Assembly (NCBI RefSeq): GCF_014874095.1
Contig: NZ_JADBEB010000001.1
Location: forward strand, 3,162,001 to 3,226,000
Direction of reading: 5' to 3'
DNA: 64,000 bases
Source of the DNA: Plantactinospora soyae
GTDB lineage: Bacteria > Actinomycetota > Actinomycetes > Mycobacteriales > Micromonosporaceae
Part shown: one piece after another, positions 52,554 to 60,769 of the stretch
Layout: each line of letters starts with the position of its first letter
Position numbering within the stretch: position 1 is the first letter of the stretch
Notes under the pieces: model-generated
Seen by the model: the letters and a program-made list of their open reading frames with translations, nothing else
The model's database searches: none
Told to the model about the DNA's origin: nothing
Position numbers and translations under genes: made by a program

Positions 52554-52604
52554 CCTGGTCGCACCGCGCTGACCCGGTCGGCGACCCGGAGCCGGCCGTC
52601 CGGT

Positions 52605-53978
52605 TCAGCGGATCGCGTCGACCGCCTTGCGGGCCGCGACCAGCACCGGATCCCAGACCGGGGCGTACGGCGGCGCGTAGCCGAGGTCGAGGCCGGACAT
52701 CTCGTCCACCGTCATCCGGTTCCAGATCGCCACGGCGAGTACGTCGATCCGCTTGGCCGCCTCGGACCAGCCGACGATCTGGGCGCCGAGCAGTCGCCCG
52801 GAACGCCGCTCGGCGATCAGTTTCACCGTCATCGGCCGGGCGCCGGGGTAGTAGCCGGCCCGGTTCGTCGACTCCACCGTCACACTGACGAACTCGAAGC
52901 CGGCGGCGGTCGCCTCGGCCTCGCGCAGGCCGGTACGCCCGACCTCCAGTTCGCAGACCCGGGTGACGGCGGTGCCGACGACACCGGCGAAGGTGGCGTA
53001 ACCGCCGCCGATGTTGATCCCGGCGACCCGGCCCTGCTTGTTGGCGTGGGTGCCGAGCGGCACGTACACCGGCTGGCCGGAGACCCGGTGCACCGACTCC
53101 ACGCAGTCGCCCGCCGCCCACACCCCGGGTACGTCGACCACCCGCATCCGCAGGTCGACCCGGATCCCGCCGGTCGGCCCGATCGGCAACCCGGCCTCGG
53201 CCGCGAGCGCGGTGTTGGGGCGTACCCCGAGACCCAGCACCACGACGTCGGCCGGCAGGGTGCCGTCCTCGGTGACCACGGCGCTGACCCGGCCGTCCCT
53301 GGTCTCCAGCCCGGTGACGCTGACTCCGCTGCGCACGTCCAGGCCCAGGCCGCAGAGCGCCTTGCGGACCAGCGCGCCCATGTCCGGGTCCACCGTGGAC
53401 ATCGGCTCCGGGCTCCGCTCGACCAGGCTGACCGACAGGCCGCGCTGGATCATCGCCTCGGCCATCTCGACGCCGATGTAGCCACCGCCGACCACCACCG
53501 CCCGCTCCGGCCGGGGGTCGCTGTCCAGCCAGGCCAGCAGCGCGGCGCCGTCGTCGAGGGTCTGCACCCCGAACACGCCGTCGGCGTCGGTCCGGGCCCA
53601 GTCCGGCGTGATGGGTACGGCTCCGGCGGCGTACACGAGCTGGTCGAAGTGCTCGCGGACCTCGGTGCCGCCGTTCTCCAGGTCCCGGGCGACCACCTCG
53701 CGCCGGTCGAGGTCGATCCCGGTCACCTCGTGCCGGAGCCGGACGTCGACCTGGAACTTGTTCCGGAAGGTCTCGGGATCCCGGCTGACCAGTTGCTGCT
53801 CGTCCTCGACCAGCCCGCCCACCCAGTACGGGATGCCGCAGGCCGCGTACGACGTGAAGTGCCCCCGCTCGAAGGCCACGATCTCCAGGTCCGTGGCGTC
53901 CCGACGGCGGCGGGCCTGGGACGCGGCCGACATCCCGGCCGCGTCGCCGCCGATCACCACCAGGCGCTCAGCCGCCAT
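52605..53978 (-). CDS. CoA-disulfide reductase / NADH oxidase-like flavoprotein
   Basis: The 457-residue enzyme has an N-terminal FAD site (LVVIGGDAAGMSAASQ), single redox cysteine C47 in SYAACGIPYW, an NADH site (VVVGGGYIGVEMAE), a second FAD motif (VPGVWAAGDCVE) and the dimerisation domain. One cysteine rather than a CxxxxC pair places it with CoA-disulfide reductases and NADH oxidases/peroxidases. Actinomycetes use mycothiol, so the true disulfide partner is uncertain. Its ATG lies 11 bases inside the end of the upstream YbdK-type ligase gene, linking it with thiol or amide chemistry. Confidence 0.9.
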   Translation of the reverse strand: MAAERLVVIGGDAAGMSAASQARRRRDATDLEIVAFERGHFTSYAACGIPYWVGGLVEDEQQLVSRDPETFRNKFQVDVRLRHEVTGIDLDRREVVARDLENGGTEVREHFDQLVYAAGAVPITPDWARTDADGVFGVQTLDDGAALLAWLDSDPRPERAVVVGGGYIGVEMAEAMIQRGLSVSLVERSPEPMSTVDPDMGALVRKALCGLGLDVRSGVSVTGLETRDGRVSAVVTEDGTLPADVVVLGLGVRPNTALAAEAGLPIGPTGGIRVDLRMRVVDVPGVWAAGDCVESVHRVSGQPVYVPLGTHANKQGRVAGINIGGGYATFAGVVGTAVTRVCELEVGRTGLREAEATAAGFEFVSVTVESTNRAGYYPGARPMTVKLIAERRSGRLLGAQIVGWSEAAKRIDVLAVAIWNRMTVDEMSGLDLGYAPPYAPVWDPVLVAARKAVDAIR

Positions 53979-55173
53979 GGCCGGCACTGCCCCGGGTCCG
54001 CTGGACCAGGTCGTCGAGCACGTCGGAGATCTCCCGTCGGCGGGCGTACGCCGCACGCTGTCGCGCGGCACCGGTGCCGTGCGCCTGCAACCGGCTGAGC
54101 AGCGTGGTGACCAGGGGAAGGTCGCCGTGCCGCTCCAGGGCCGGGCGGATCCGCTGGACGAGCCGGTGCATCAGCTGCCAGGCGGGCACGAGTCCACCAC
54201 CGACCGGATCGACGGCCATCCCCTCCAGACCGTCGTGCGCCGCCCGCCAGTGTGCCGCCGCCAGCATGTGGTGCGGCACCCGGGGCGCGGGCAGGCCGAT
54301 CGAGATGTCGGTCAGCGCGGTGTCGACCAGGGCCCGGACCAGTGAGGCGATCAGGATCGTGTCGTCCAGGCTGGGACAGACGTCGCCGATCCGGATCTCC
54401 ACGGTCGGATAGCGCGACGACAGCCGGGCGTACCAGTAGAGCATGCCCTCGTCGAGCAGCATGCCGGTGCCGATCAGCTCCTCGACGAACCCCTCGTAGT
54501 GCCGGAACGACTCCAGCCACGGCGTCGGCGCCACCGACGGCCAGCGCTCCCAGAGCACCGAGCGCCAGCTCGCGTACCCGGTGTCCCGGCCCTCGTAGAA
54601 CGGCGAGTTCGCGGTGGCCGCGTGCAGGATCGGCAGCGCCGGGCGCAGGTGGTTGAGCACCTGCACCGCGATCTCCGGGTCGGGGACGCCGACGTGGATG
54701 TGCATGCCGTTGACGCCCGGCGAGGGTACGACCAGCCCGAACCGCTCGATCATCCGGTGGAACCGGGGGTTGTCCACCACCGGCGGGATCGGGCCCTCGG
54801 CCGGACCGGTGCCGACCGCGACCAGCCGTACCCCGGCCACCTCGGCGGCGTCGGCCAGACCGGTACGGAGCAGCCCCAGCGAGTGCCGCAGCGCGCTCAG
54901 CTCCAGTCCGGGTGGGGTGCCGATCTCGATCTGGCTGGTCTGGAACTCGTGCTGCACCTGGCCACGCAGATCCTCGGGTACCTCGGCCATCACGGCCTCG
55001 ACCGCCGGGGCCGCGGCTCCGGTCGCCGGGTCGACGAGCAGGAACTCCTCCTCGACGCCGACCGTGAGCTGATCCGTCCCGGCGTGCTCCGTCCGATCCG
55101 TCCCGGCGTGCACTGTCGGATCCGTCCCGGCGTGCATCGTCGGGTCAACCGGCGCGGCTAGACCGCTGCCCAT
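53968..55173 (-). CDS. YbdK-type carboxylate-amine ligase (glutamate-cysteine ligase family 2)
   Basis: The 401-residue ATP-grasp-like ligase shows the family blocks LTVGVEEEFLLVDP, QHEFQTSQIEIGTPP, NGMHIHVGVPDPE, YWYARLSSRYPTVEIRIGD and HHMLAAAHWRAAHDGLEG. Relatives have weak gamma-glutamylcysteine synthetase activity. In a mycothiol-using actinomycete the physiological amide may be different. The first 35 residues carry three HAGTD octapeptides and are not conserved, so translation could also begin later. The flavoprotein gene overlaps its end by 11 bases. Confidence 0.9.
   Translation of the reverse strand: MGSGLAAPVDPTMHAGTDPTVHAGTDRTEHAGTDQLTVGVEEEFLLVDPATGAAAPAVEAVMAEVPEDLRGQVQHEFQTSQIEIGTPPGLELSALRHSLGLLRTGLADAAEVAGVRLVAVGTGPAEGPIPPVVDNPRFHRMIERFGLVVPSPGVNGMHIHVGVPDPEIAVQVLNHLRPALPILHAATANSPFYEGRDTGYASWRSVLWERWPSVAPTPWLESFRHYEGFVEELIGTGMLLDEGMLYWYARLSSRYPTVEIRIGDVCPSLDDTILIASLVRALVDTALTDISIGLPAPRVPHHMLAAAHWRAAHDGLEGMAVDPVGGGLVPAWQLMHRLVQRIRPALERHGDLPLVTTLLSRLQAHGTGAARQRAAYARRREISDVLDDLVQRTRGSAGHGG
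55071..55142. repeat. Three 24-bp tandem units at the 5' end of the ligase gene
   Basis: GATCCGTCCCGGCGTGC followed by seven variable bases is repeated three times, encoding TMHAGTDP, TVHAGTDR and TEHAGTDQ on the minus strand. It adds a flexible N-terminus to the ligase. Confidence 0.9.
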
Positions 55174-55337
55174 CGCCCTCACCGCCCGTCCGTCTCGTGG
55201 TCGCGCCGTCTCCGGCGACCTCGTGGGGGTCTTTACCCCGGGGCCGGATGCCCGGAAACACCCGTGAGCACCAATCGTGCCATCGGGGCCGACGTCGACC
55301 CCGTACCTTCGTGGTTCCCGCGCGTAGGCTTGCCCGG

Positions 55338-55562
55338 GTGGAGGCTTTCCTGGCGGCCCTGGTCGGCGTGACCGCACTCGCTGCGGTCCTGGGCGGTCTG
55401 CTGTGGCTGGCCGCCCGGGTGCGGCGCCGGGGTGCGGGCGCGGCGGTCATGGGACCGTTCGAGGAGATCTGGCATCCGGCGGGGCACCGGGCCCGGATCG
55501 AGGTTCGGGTGCAGCAGGAGCGCGCGGTGTCGATGCCGTCGCCGGGCGACCGGTTGCGCTGA
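55338..55562 (+). CDS. Small single-pass membrane protein
   Basis: The 74-residue protein has one N-terminal membrane helix (AALVGVTALAAVLGGLLWLAA), a basic stretch, and a conserved-looking cytoplasmic tail GPFEEIWHPAGHRARIEVR then MPSPGDRL. Proteins of this length with the same tail are common in actinomycetes next to DUF6412/YidC genes. The function is unknown. The GTG at 55338 begins just before the helix, and the ribosome site is weak. The following membrane gene starts 34 bases after its stop. Confidence 0.75.
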   Translation: MEAFLAALVGVTALAAVLGGLLWLAARVRRRGAGAAVMGPFEEIWHPAGHRARIEVRVQQERAVSMPSPGDRLR

Positions 55563-55596
55563 GCCAGCCCTTGCCGGCGCTGGTTAGCCTGAGCCC

Positions 55597-55938
55597 GTGT
55601 CGAGGATCCTGCCGGGGCTGACGTCTGATCGGGCGTACCGGCTCGGTTGGCTGGCGTACCTGCTCGGTTGGGCGTACGCGCTGGCCCAGTTCGGCGGTCC
55701 CAGCGGGCCGGGCGTCGAGTCGCTGGCCGGTGCCGCGGTGGTCGCCGCGACCTCGCTGCTGCTCGTCGCGCTCGCCAGCCGGCTGCCGCTGGCCCGGGGA
55801 GCCGCCGCCGACCGGATCCGCCAGGGCGTGACCTTCCGGCAGCGGTCCCGCCGGGTACGGATGCCTCGCCAGCTCGACCCCGACGCCGCCGGCCGACCCC
55901 GGCCGCGAGCCCCGTCGGAGAACCCCTCGGCCGCGTAG
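55597..55938 (+). CDS. DUF6412-like membrane protein
   Basis: The 113-residue protein has two membrane helices (LGWLAYLLGWAYALAQFG and SLAGAAVVAATSLLLVALAS) and a basic C-terminal tail. Its size and its position before a YidC paralogue match the small proteins annotated DUF6412 in streptomycetes, and I assign it on that basis. It starts with GTG. The tail ends in a Pro/Arg-rich stretch that is probably unstructured. A role in YidC-dependent membrane insertion is only suggested by context. Confidence 0.7.
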   Translation: MSRILPGLTSDRAYRLGWLAYLLGWAYALAQFGGPSGPGVESLAGAAVVAATSLLLVALASRLPLARGAAADRIRQGVTFRQRSRRVRMPRQLDPDAAGRPRPRAPSENPSAA

Positions 55939-56093
55939 CGGCGTCTCCAGTCCGCCGCCACGCGGCCGATTCCGTTCCTCCCGCCCGTCCGTGGGCCGCG
56001 CCGCCGATCCGGCGGCCGTCCCGGCGGCGGGACGCCCTGCCCGGACGTCGATCGACACGTCCGGCTTCCGGAATCGAACCGAGGGGTTCCCGC

Positions 56094-56885
56094 ATGCTTG
56101 CCTTCGCACCACTCGACGGCGCCGTCGGCGCCGCCGCGCACATCGTCACCGCACTCGCCACGGCGGTCGAGCCGTTCGCCGGTACCGCTGCCACCGCCGT
56201 CGCCATCGTCCTCTTCACCGTCCTGGTACGACTGCTGATCTCCCCGCTGAGCTGGGCGCAGATTCGCGGCGAGCGGCGTCGTACGGCGCTCGCGCCCCGG
56301 ATCCGCGACCTCCAGCGGCGGTACGGCGACCGGCCGGACCGGCTCCGTGCCGAGCTGGTCGCGTTGCACCGGGAGGCGGGTGCCTCGCCGGTCGCCGGTT
56401 GCCTGCCGGCGCTGGCCCAGGGGCCCTTCTTCTTCGTCATGTACCGGCTGTTCGCCGTACCGGATGACGACGGCGGGTCGGCGGGGCTGCTGGCCGAGCG
56501 GCTGTTCGGGGTGCCGCTCGGCCAGCAGTTCGGCGACGGGCTGGCCGGGGCGGCGGGTCCGCTCTTCGGCGTACTGCTCGGTCTGCTCGTGCTGTTGGCC
56601 TGGTGGTCCTCCCGACGGATGCGCCGGGCGGCGGCGCTCGGCGACCCCGGTACGGCGCCGGCGGCGGGTGGCGACCCCGGTACGGCGCCGGTGGCCGCCG
56701 CGCTGGCGCGGATCATGCCGCTGCTGCCGTACGGGACCGTGCTGGTGGCCCTGTTGGTGCCGCTGGCCGCGGTGCTCTATCTGGTCACCACGACCGCCTG
56801 GACCGGACTGGAGCAGGTGGTGCTGCGTCGAGGCGGGACATCGACAACTGTTGACATGCGCGGGCCGGGGACGTACAACTCCTGA
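56094..56885 (+). CDS. YidC/Oxa1-family membrane insertase paralogue
   Basis: The 263-residue protein has five membrane helices in the Oxa1 layout: a first helix (TAVAIVLFTVLVRLLISPLS), a cytoplasmic helical hairpin (RRTALAPRIRDLQRRYGDR), CLPALAQGPFFFVMYRLF, and two C-terminal helices. The hydrophilic-groove arginine in VRLLISPL is present. Short and lacking a basic tail, it is probably the accessory rather than the main YidC. The ATG at 56094 has GAGGGG seven bases before it. An in-frame repeat (GDPGTAP twice) lies between helices. Its 3' end contains the promoter and operator of the next gene. Confidence 0.86.
   Translation: MLAFAPLDGAVGAAAHIVTALATAVEPFAGTAATAVAIVLFTVLVRLLISPLSWAQIRGERRRTALAPRIRDLQRRYGDRPDRLRAELVALHREAGASPVAGCLPALAQGPFFFVMYRLFAVPDDDGGSAGLLAERLFGVPLGQQFGDGLAGAAGPLFGVLLGLLVLLAWWSSRRMRRAAALGDPGTAPAAGGDPGTAPVAAALARIMPLLPYGTVLVALLVPLAAVLYLVTTTAWTGLEQVVLRRGGTSTTVDMRGPGTYNS
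56851..56879 (+). promoter_or_regulatory. Sigma-70-type promoter of the GH16-CBM6 gene
   Basis: TTGACA (56851-56856) and TACAAC (56874-56879) are separated by exactly 17 bases, within the last codons of the YidC-like gene. The -35 is a perfect consensus match. Confidence 0.75.
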
Positions 56886-56899
56886 GAGAGCGCTCTCTC
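56884..56899. promoter_or_regulatory. CelR/CebR-like (LacI-family) operator
   Basis: The 16-base perfect palindrome GAGAGAGCGCTCTCTC starts five bases after the -10 hexamer and covers the expected transcription start. Its core GAGCGCTC is that of actinobacterial LacI-type operators controlling glucanase and cellulase genes. Confidence 0.75.
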
Positions 56900-56927
56900 G
56901 GCCCCCGTCCCCTGCAGAGAGGCCACC

Positions 56928-58355
56928 ATGAACACCATCCGATCCGTCCCGCCGGTCCAATCCGGCCGGCTGGCCAAGCGGCGCCTTTCGCTGCTCCTCG
57001 CCGCGTTCACCCTGCTCGTCACGGTGTCGGCCACCGTCACCGTCAACGCCCGCGCCGCCATCCCGCCGCCGCCGGCCGGTTGGTCCCTGGTCTGGGGCGA
57101 CGACTTCACCGGGGCGGCCAACACCCTGCCCTCGTCCGCGAACTGGATCATCGACACCGGTACCAGCTATCCCGGCGGCCCGGCGAACTGGGGCACCGGG
57201 GAGATCCAGACGTACACCAACAGCACCGCCAACGTCAGTCACGACGGCGGCGGCAACCTGCGGATCACCCCCATCCGCAACTCGTCCGGACAGTGGACGT
57301 CGTCCCGGATCGAGACGGTCCGGACCAACTTCAAGCCGCCGAGCGGTGGCGTGCTGGCCATCGAGGGCCGGATCCAGATGCCGAACGTCACCGGCGCGGA
57401 GGCGGCCGGGTACTGGCCGGCGTTCTGGGCGCTGGGCGCGCCGTACCGGGGGAACTACCAGAACTGGCCGGGGATCGGCGAGTTCGACGTGATGGAGAAC
57501 GTCAACGGGATCAACTCGGTCTGGGGAGTCCTGCACTGCGGGGTCGCCCCCGGCGGCCCGTGCAACGAGTTCAACGGGATCGGCGCCAACCGGGCCTGTC
57601 CCGGCTCGACCTGCCAGTCGGCGTTCCACACCTACCGCTTCGAGTGGGACACCTCGATCAGCCCCCAGCAACTGCGCTGGTACGTCGATGGCCAGCACTA
57701 CCACACGGTGACCCAGACCCAGGTCGGGTCGTACTGGTCGCAGATGACCAGCCACGCCGGCTACTTCCTGTTGCTGAACGTGGCGATGGGTGGCTCGTTC
57801 CCGAACGGGGTGGCCGGCGGCACCACGCCGACCGCCTCGACCGTCTCCGGGCGGCCGATGCTGGTCGACTACGTCGCGGTGTGGAGCCGGGGTGGCGGTG
57901 GAACCACGCCGCCCACCACCCCGCCGACCACCCCGCCGTCGGGCGGCACGGTGAGTGCCTACTCGACGATCCAGGGTGAGGCGTACAACGGGCAGCAGGG
58001 CATCGGGGTCGAGGCGTGCAGCGAGGGCGGGCAGAACATCGGCTGGCTCGCCAACGGCGACTGGGCCCGGTACGACCGGGTCGACTTCGGCTCGACGCCG
58101 CCCCGGGACTTCGTCGCCCGGATCGCCTCCGGTGCCGGGGGCGGGGTGAGCGGCCTGGTCCAGGTCCGGGTGGACAGCCCGACCGGGCCGGTACTGGGCA
58201 GCTTCGCCGTCGGTAACACCGGCGGCTGGCAGAGCTGGCAGTCGATCCCCGGCAACGTGTCGGCGGTGACCGGGGTCCGGACCGTCTACCTGACCTTCAG
58301 CAGCGGTCAGCCCGGCGACTTCGCCAACCTCAACTGGTTCACCTTCCGCCGCTGA
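56928..58355 (+). CDS. Secreted GH16 beta-1,3-glucanase with CBM6
   Basis: The 475-residue precursor has a signal peptide (LSLLLAAFTLLVTVSATVTV). A GH16 domain follows at about 50-320, with catalytic EFDVME (E185, D187, E190) inside GIGEFDVMENVNG and WPAFWALG before it. After a Thr/Pro linker comes a C-terminal CBM6 (about 345-475, QGEAYNGQQGIGVEAC, NGDWARYDRVDF, LNWFTFRR). This arrangement is typical of laminarinases acting on beta-1,3-glucan. The ATG has AGAGAGG upstream. Expression should depend on sugar induction through the palindromic operator at 56884. Confidence 0.92.
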   Translation: MNTIRSVPPVQSGRLAKRRLSLLLAAFTLLVTVSATVTVNARAAIPPPPAGWSLVWGDDFTGAANTLPSSANWIIDTGTSYPGGPANWGTGEIQTYTNSTANVSHDGGGNLRITPIRNSSGQWTSSRIETVRTNFKPPSGGVLAIEGRIQMPNVTGAEAAGYWPAFWALGAPYRGNYQNWPGIGEFDVMENVNGINSVWGVLHCGVAPGGPCNEFNGIGANRACPGSTCQSAFHTYRFEWDTSISPQQLRWYVDGQHYHTVTQTQVGSYWSQMTSHAGYFLLLNVAMGGSFPNGVAGGTTPTASTVSGRPMLVDYVAVWSRGGGGTTPPTTPPTTPPSGGTVSAYSTIQGEAYNGQQGIGVEACSEGGQNIGWLANGDWARYDRVDFGSTPPRDFVARIASGAGGGVSGLVQVRVDSPTGPVLGSFAVGNTGGWQSWQSIPGNVSAVTGVRTVYLTFSSGQPGDFANLNWFTFRR

Positions 58356-58376
58356 TCCGGCCCGCCCGCCTGGGCT

Positions 58377-58428
58377 GTTAGGAAGGGCCCCTTCTTCTAC
58401 AAAAAACGATAGGAAGGGGCCCTTCCTT
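58377..58428. repeat. Dispersed palindromic GGGCCC repeat, copy 3
   Basis: The same 15-bp arms as the copy at 40799 flank an 18-base AT-rich loop that differs by one base. It lies 21 bases after the GH16-CBM6 stop, where it should terminate transcription, and just before the chitinase promoter. Confidence 0.92.
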
Positions 58429-58430
58429 GC

Positions 58431-58459
58431 TTGCGGGAAACAGTAAACACTCCTAATAA
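58431..58459 (+). promoter_or_regulatory. Promoter of the chitinase gene
   Basis: TTGCGG (58431-58436) and TAATAA (58454-58459) stand 17 bases apart, 52 bases before the start codon, in a short AT-rich stretch. No DasR-like site is evident. Confidence 0.55.
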
Positions 58460-58510
58460 TTAGCGGACAGTCGATGGCTGTGGATGTCCGACCGGTTGGT
58501 GGAGGACCAC

Positions 58511-59905
58511 ATGAGACGCCGTAGAAGTGTTGTCTTGTCCGTTGTCGTGGCGATGGTGGCGACCGTTGGCGCGGCGTGGGGGGCGCTGCCGGCGTACGCC
58601 GCCGGGCCGACCGCGACCTTCGTGAAGACCTCCGACTGGGGCTCCGGTTGGGAGGGGAAGTACACCATCACCAACGGCGGCGCCAGCACCATCAACGGTT
58701 GGTCGGTGGCGTTCGACCTGCCGGCCGGTACGACGATGGGCAGCTACTGGGACGCGCTGCTGACCTCCTCCGGCCAGCGGCACACCTTCACCAACCGGTC
58801 CTGGAACGGCAGCCTCGCCCCCGGCGCCTCCGTGTCGTTCGGCTTCCTCGCCACCGGCTCCGGCAGCCCGGCCAACTGCACGCTCAACGGCGCGTCCTGC
58901 GGCGGCGGGACCCCGCCGACCACCGCCCCGCCGACCACCCGGCCGCCGACCACGCCGCCCACCACCCAGCCGCCGACGAACCCGCCGACGAATCCGCCGA
59001 CCTCGGGGCTGCCCCGGCACTTCCTCACCGGCTACTGGCACAACTTCGACAACCCCGCCGTCGAACTGCGGCTCCGCGACGTGCCCGCCGAGTACGACCT
59101 GATCGCCGTCGCCTTCGCCGAGGCCACCGGCACCCCCGGTACGGTCACCTTCGGCGTCGACCCCGGACTGTCGGCCTCGCTCGGCGGCTACACGAACGCC
59201 GACTTCACCGCCGACGTACGCACCGTGAAGGCGCGGGGCAAGAAGGTCATCCTCTCGGTGGGCGGGGAGACCGGCCGGGTCGCGGTGAACGACAGTGCCT
59301 CCGCGACCAACTTCAGCAACAGCGTGTACGCGCTCATCCAGCAGTACGGCTTCGACGGCGTCGACATCGACCTGGAGAACGGGCTCAACCCGACGTACAT
59401 GGCCCAGGCGTTGCGGGCACTGCGGAACAGGGTGGGCGCCAACCTGATCATCACGATGGCGCCGCAGACCATCGACATGCAGTCGCCCTCGGTGTCGTAC
59501 TTCAAGTTGGCGCTGGACATCCGGGACATCCTCACCGTCGTACACACCCAGTTCTACAACTCCGGCTCGATGCTCGGCTGCGACCAGTCCTTCGCGTACG
59601 GCCAGGGCACGGTGAACTTCATGACGGCGCTGGCCTGCCTGCAACTGGAGGCCGGGCTCCGCCCCGACCAGGTGGCACTGGGCCTGCCCGCCGGACCGGG
59701 CGCGGCCGGTGGGGGCATCGTCGCCCCGAGCATGGTCAACCAGGCGCTCGACTGTCTGGCCCGGGCTACGAACTGCGGCAGCTTCCGCCCGCCGAGGACC
59801 TACCCGGGAATCCGGGGCGCGATGACCTGGTCGATCAACTGGGACGTGGCGAACGGCAACGCCTTCGCCCGTACCGTCCGGCCACACCTGAACACCCTGC
59901 CCTGA
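58511..59905 (+). CDS. Secreted chitinase: CBM2 plus GH18
   Basis: The 464-residue precursor has a signal peptide ending near AYAA. A family 2 binding module follows at about 33-130 (FVKTSDWGSGWEGKYTITN, WNGSLAPGASVSFGF, two cysteines), then a Pro/Thr linker of PPTT and PPTN repeats, then a GH18 barrel from about 170. The barrel shows SVGGE and the catalytic FDGVDIDLEN with acid E289. The enzyme cleaves chitin by substrate assistance. The ATG at 58511 has GGTGGAGGA upstream; an earlier ATG at 58484 would only add nine residues before the signal. Confidence 0.93.
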   Translation: MRRRRSVVLSVVVAMVATVGAAWGALPAYAAGPTATFVKTSDWGSGWEGKYTITNGGASTINGWSVAFDLPAGTTMGSYWDALLTSSGQRHTFTNRSWNGSLAPGASVSFGFLATGSGSPANCTLNGASCGGGTPPTTAPPTTRPPTTPPTTQPPTNPPTNPPTSGLPRHFLTGYWHNFDNPAVELRLRDVPAEYDLIAVAFAEATGTPGTVTFGVDPGLSASLGGYTNADFTADVRTVKARGKKVILSVGGETGRVAVNDSASATNFSNSVYALIQQYGFDGVDIDLENGLNPTYMAQALRALRNRVGANLIITMAPQTIDMQSPSVSYFKLALDIRDILTVVHTQFYNSGSMLGCDQSFAYGQGTVNFMTALACLQLEAGLRPDQVALGLPAGPGAAGGGIVAPSMVNQALDCLARATNCGSFRPPRTYPGIRGAMTWSINWDVANGNAFARTVRPHLNTLP

Positions 59906-59923
59906 GGCATCGGCGTCGGGCCG

Positions 59924-60586
59924 TCAGCGCGTGCTGGCGGCCCCCTGCCGACGCAGCCGCTTGCGCCGCTTCTTGACCACCCACACGGCGATCATCGCCA
60001 CGAAGATGGCGAGCAGGCCGTAGTCGAAGAAGCTGGCGTACCGGTCGATCTGCTGCCACTGGGAACCGAGCGCGTAGCCGAGTCCCACGAAGATGGCGTT
60101 CCAGAGGCCGCTGCCCAGGGTGGTGAGTGCCAGGAACCGGCCCAGCGGCATGTGATCGGCCCCGGCCGGTATGGAGACCAGGCTCCGGACCACCGGGATC
60201 ATCCGGCCGAAGAGCACGGCCCAGGATCCGTACCGCTCGAACCAGCGGTCGGCGCGCTCCAGGTCGTCGGTGTCGACCAGGGGGATCCGGTCGAGCCAGC
60301 GCTTCAAGCGGTCCTCGCCGAGGGCCGCGCCGAGCCAGTAGAGCGCGAGCGCGCCGAGTACGGAGCCGGCGGTGGCCGACAGCACCACGAGGAAGACGTT
60401 CATCCGCCCCTCGGCGGCCAGATAACCAGCCAGGGCCAGCACGATCTCGCTCGGCACCGGCGGAATGACGTTCTCCAGGGCGACGAGCAGGCCCACTCCG
60501 GGGATGCCCATGGCGTCGATCACACCGGCTATCCAGCCGGTCAGTCCGCCGAGTTGGCTCGGGTCGACGTCCTGCGCGAGGCTCAC
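59924..60586 (-). CDS. DedA/SNARE-associated membrane protein
   Basis: The 220-residue protein has the DedA layout: LENVIPPVPSEIVLALAGYL near residue 40, GALALYWLGAALGE, then FGRMIPVVRSLVSIPAGADHM with the family's conserved F-R-P-R-type core (here GRMIPVVRS). Four to five helices precede a basic C-terminal tail. DedA proteins act as phospholipid flippases and affect membrane potential and antibiotic tolerance. It starts with GTG behind AAGGAG and is divergent from the GH13 gene. Confidence 0.92.
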   Translation of the reverse strand: MSLAQDVDPSQLGGLTGWIAGVIDAMGIPGVGLLVALENVIPPVPSEIVLALAGYLAAEGRMNVFLVVLSATAGSVLGALALYWLGAALGEDRLKRWLDRIPLVDTDDLERADRWFERYGSWAVLFGRMIPVVRSLVSIPAGADHMPLGRFLALTTLGSGLWNAIFVGLGYALGSQWQQIDRYASFFDYGLLAIFVAMIAVWVVKKRRKRLRRQGAASTR

Positions 60587-60769
60587 GCCGCATTCACTCC
60601 TTGGTCGCTCGTCCGTCTCTGGTCGGCTCGTCCGTCACCTCGTTCTATCAAGGCGTCCGGAACTCGTCGGTCAACTCGGGGGGAAGAGGATTCCGTACCC
60701 GGAGATCAGGTTGTCTACACCTGACCGGGGCGGTTTGCCGGGCCGGCCGAGCGGAGAAGACCTTTCAGC

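Noticed and set aside
55145-56716. A 523-codon minus-strand frame opposite the YidC region
   Set aside because: It is a shadow of three plus-strand membrane genes with clear starts and helices.
58384-58428. Insertion-sequence end with target duplication
   Set aside because: The palindromic element has no flanking direct repeats that I can see and is too short to carry a gene.
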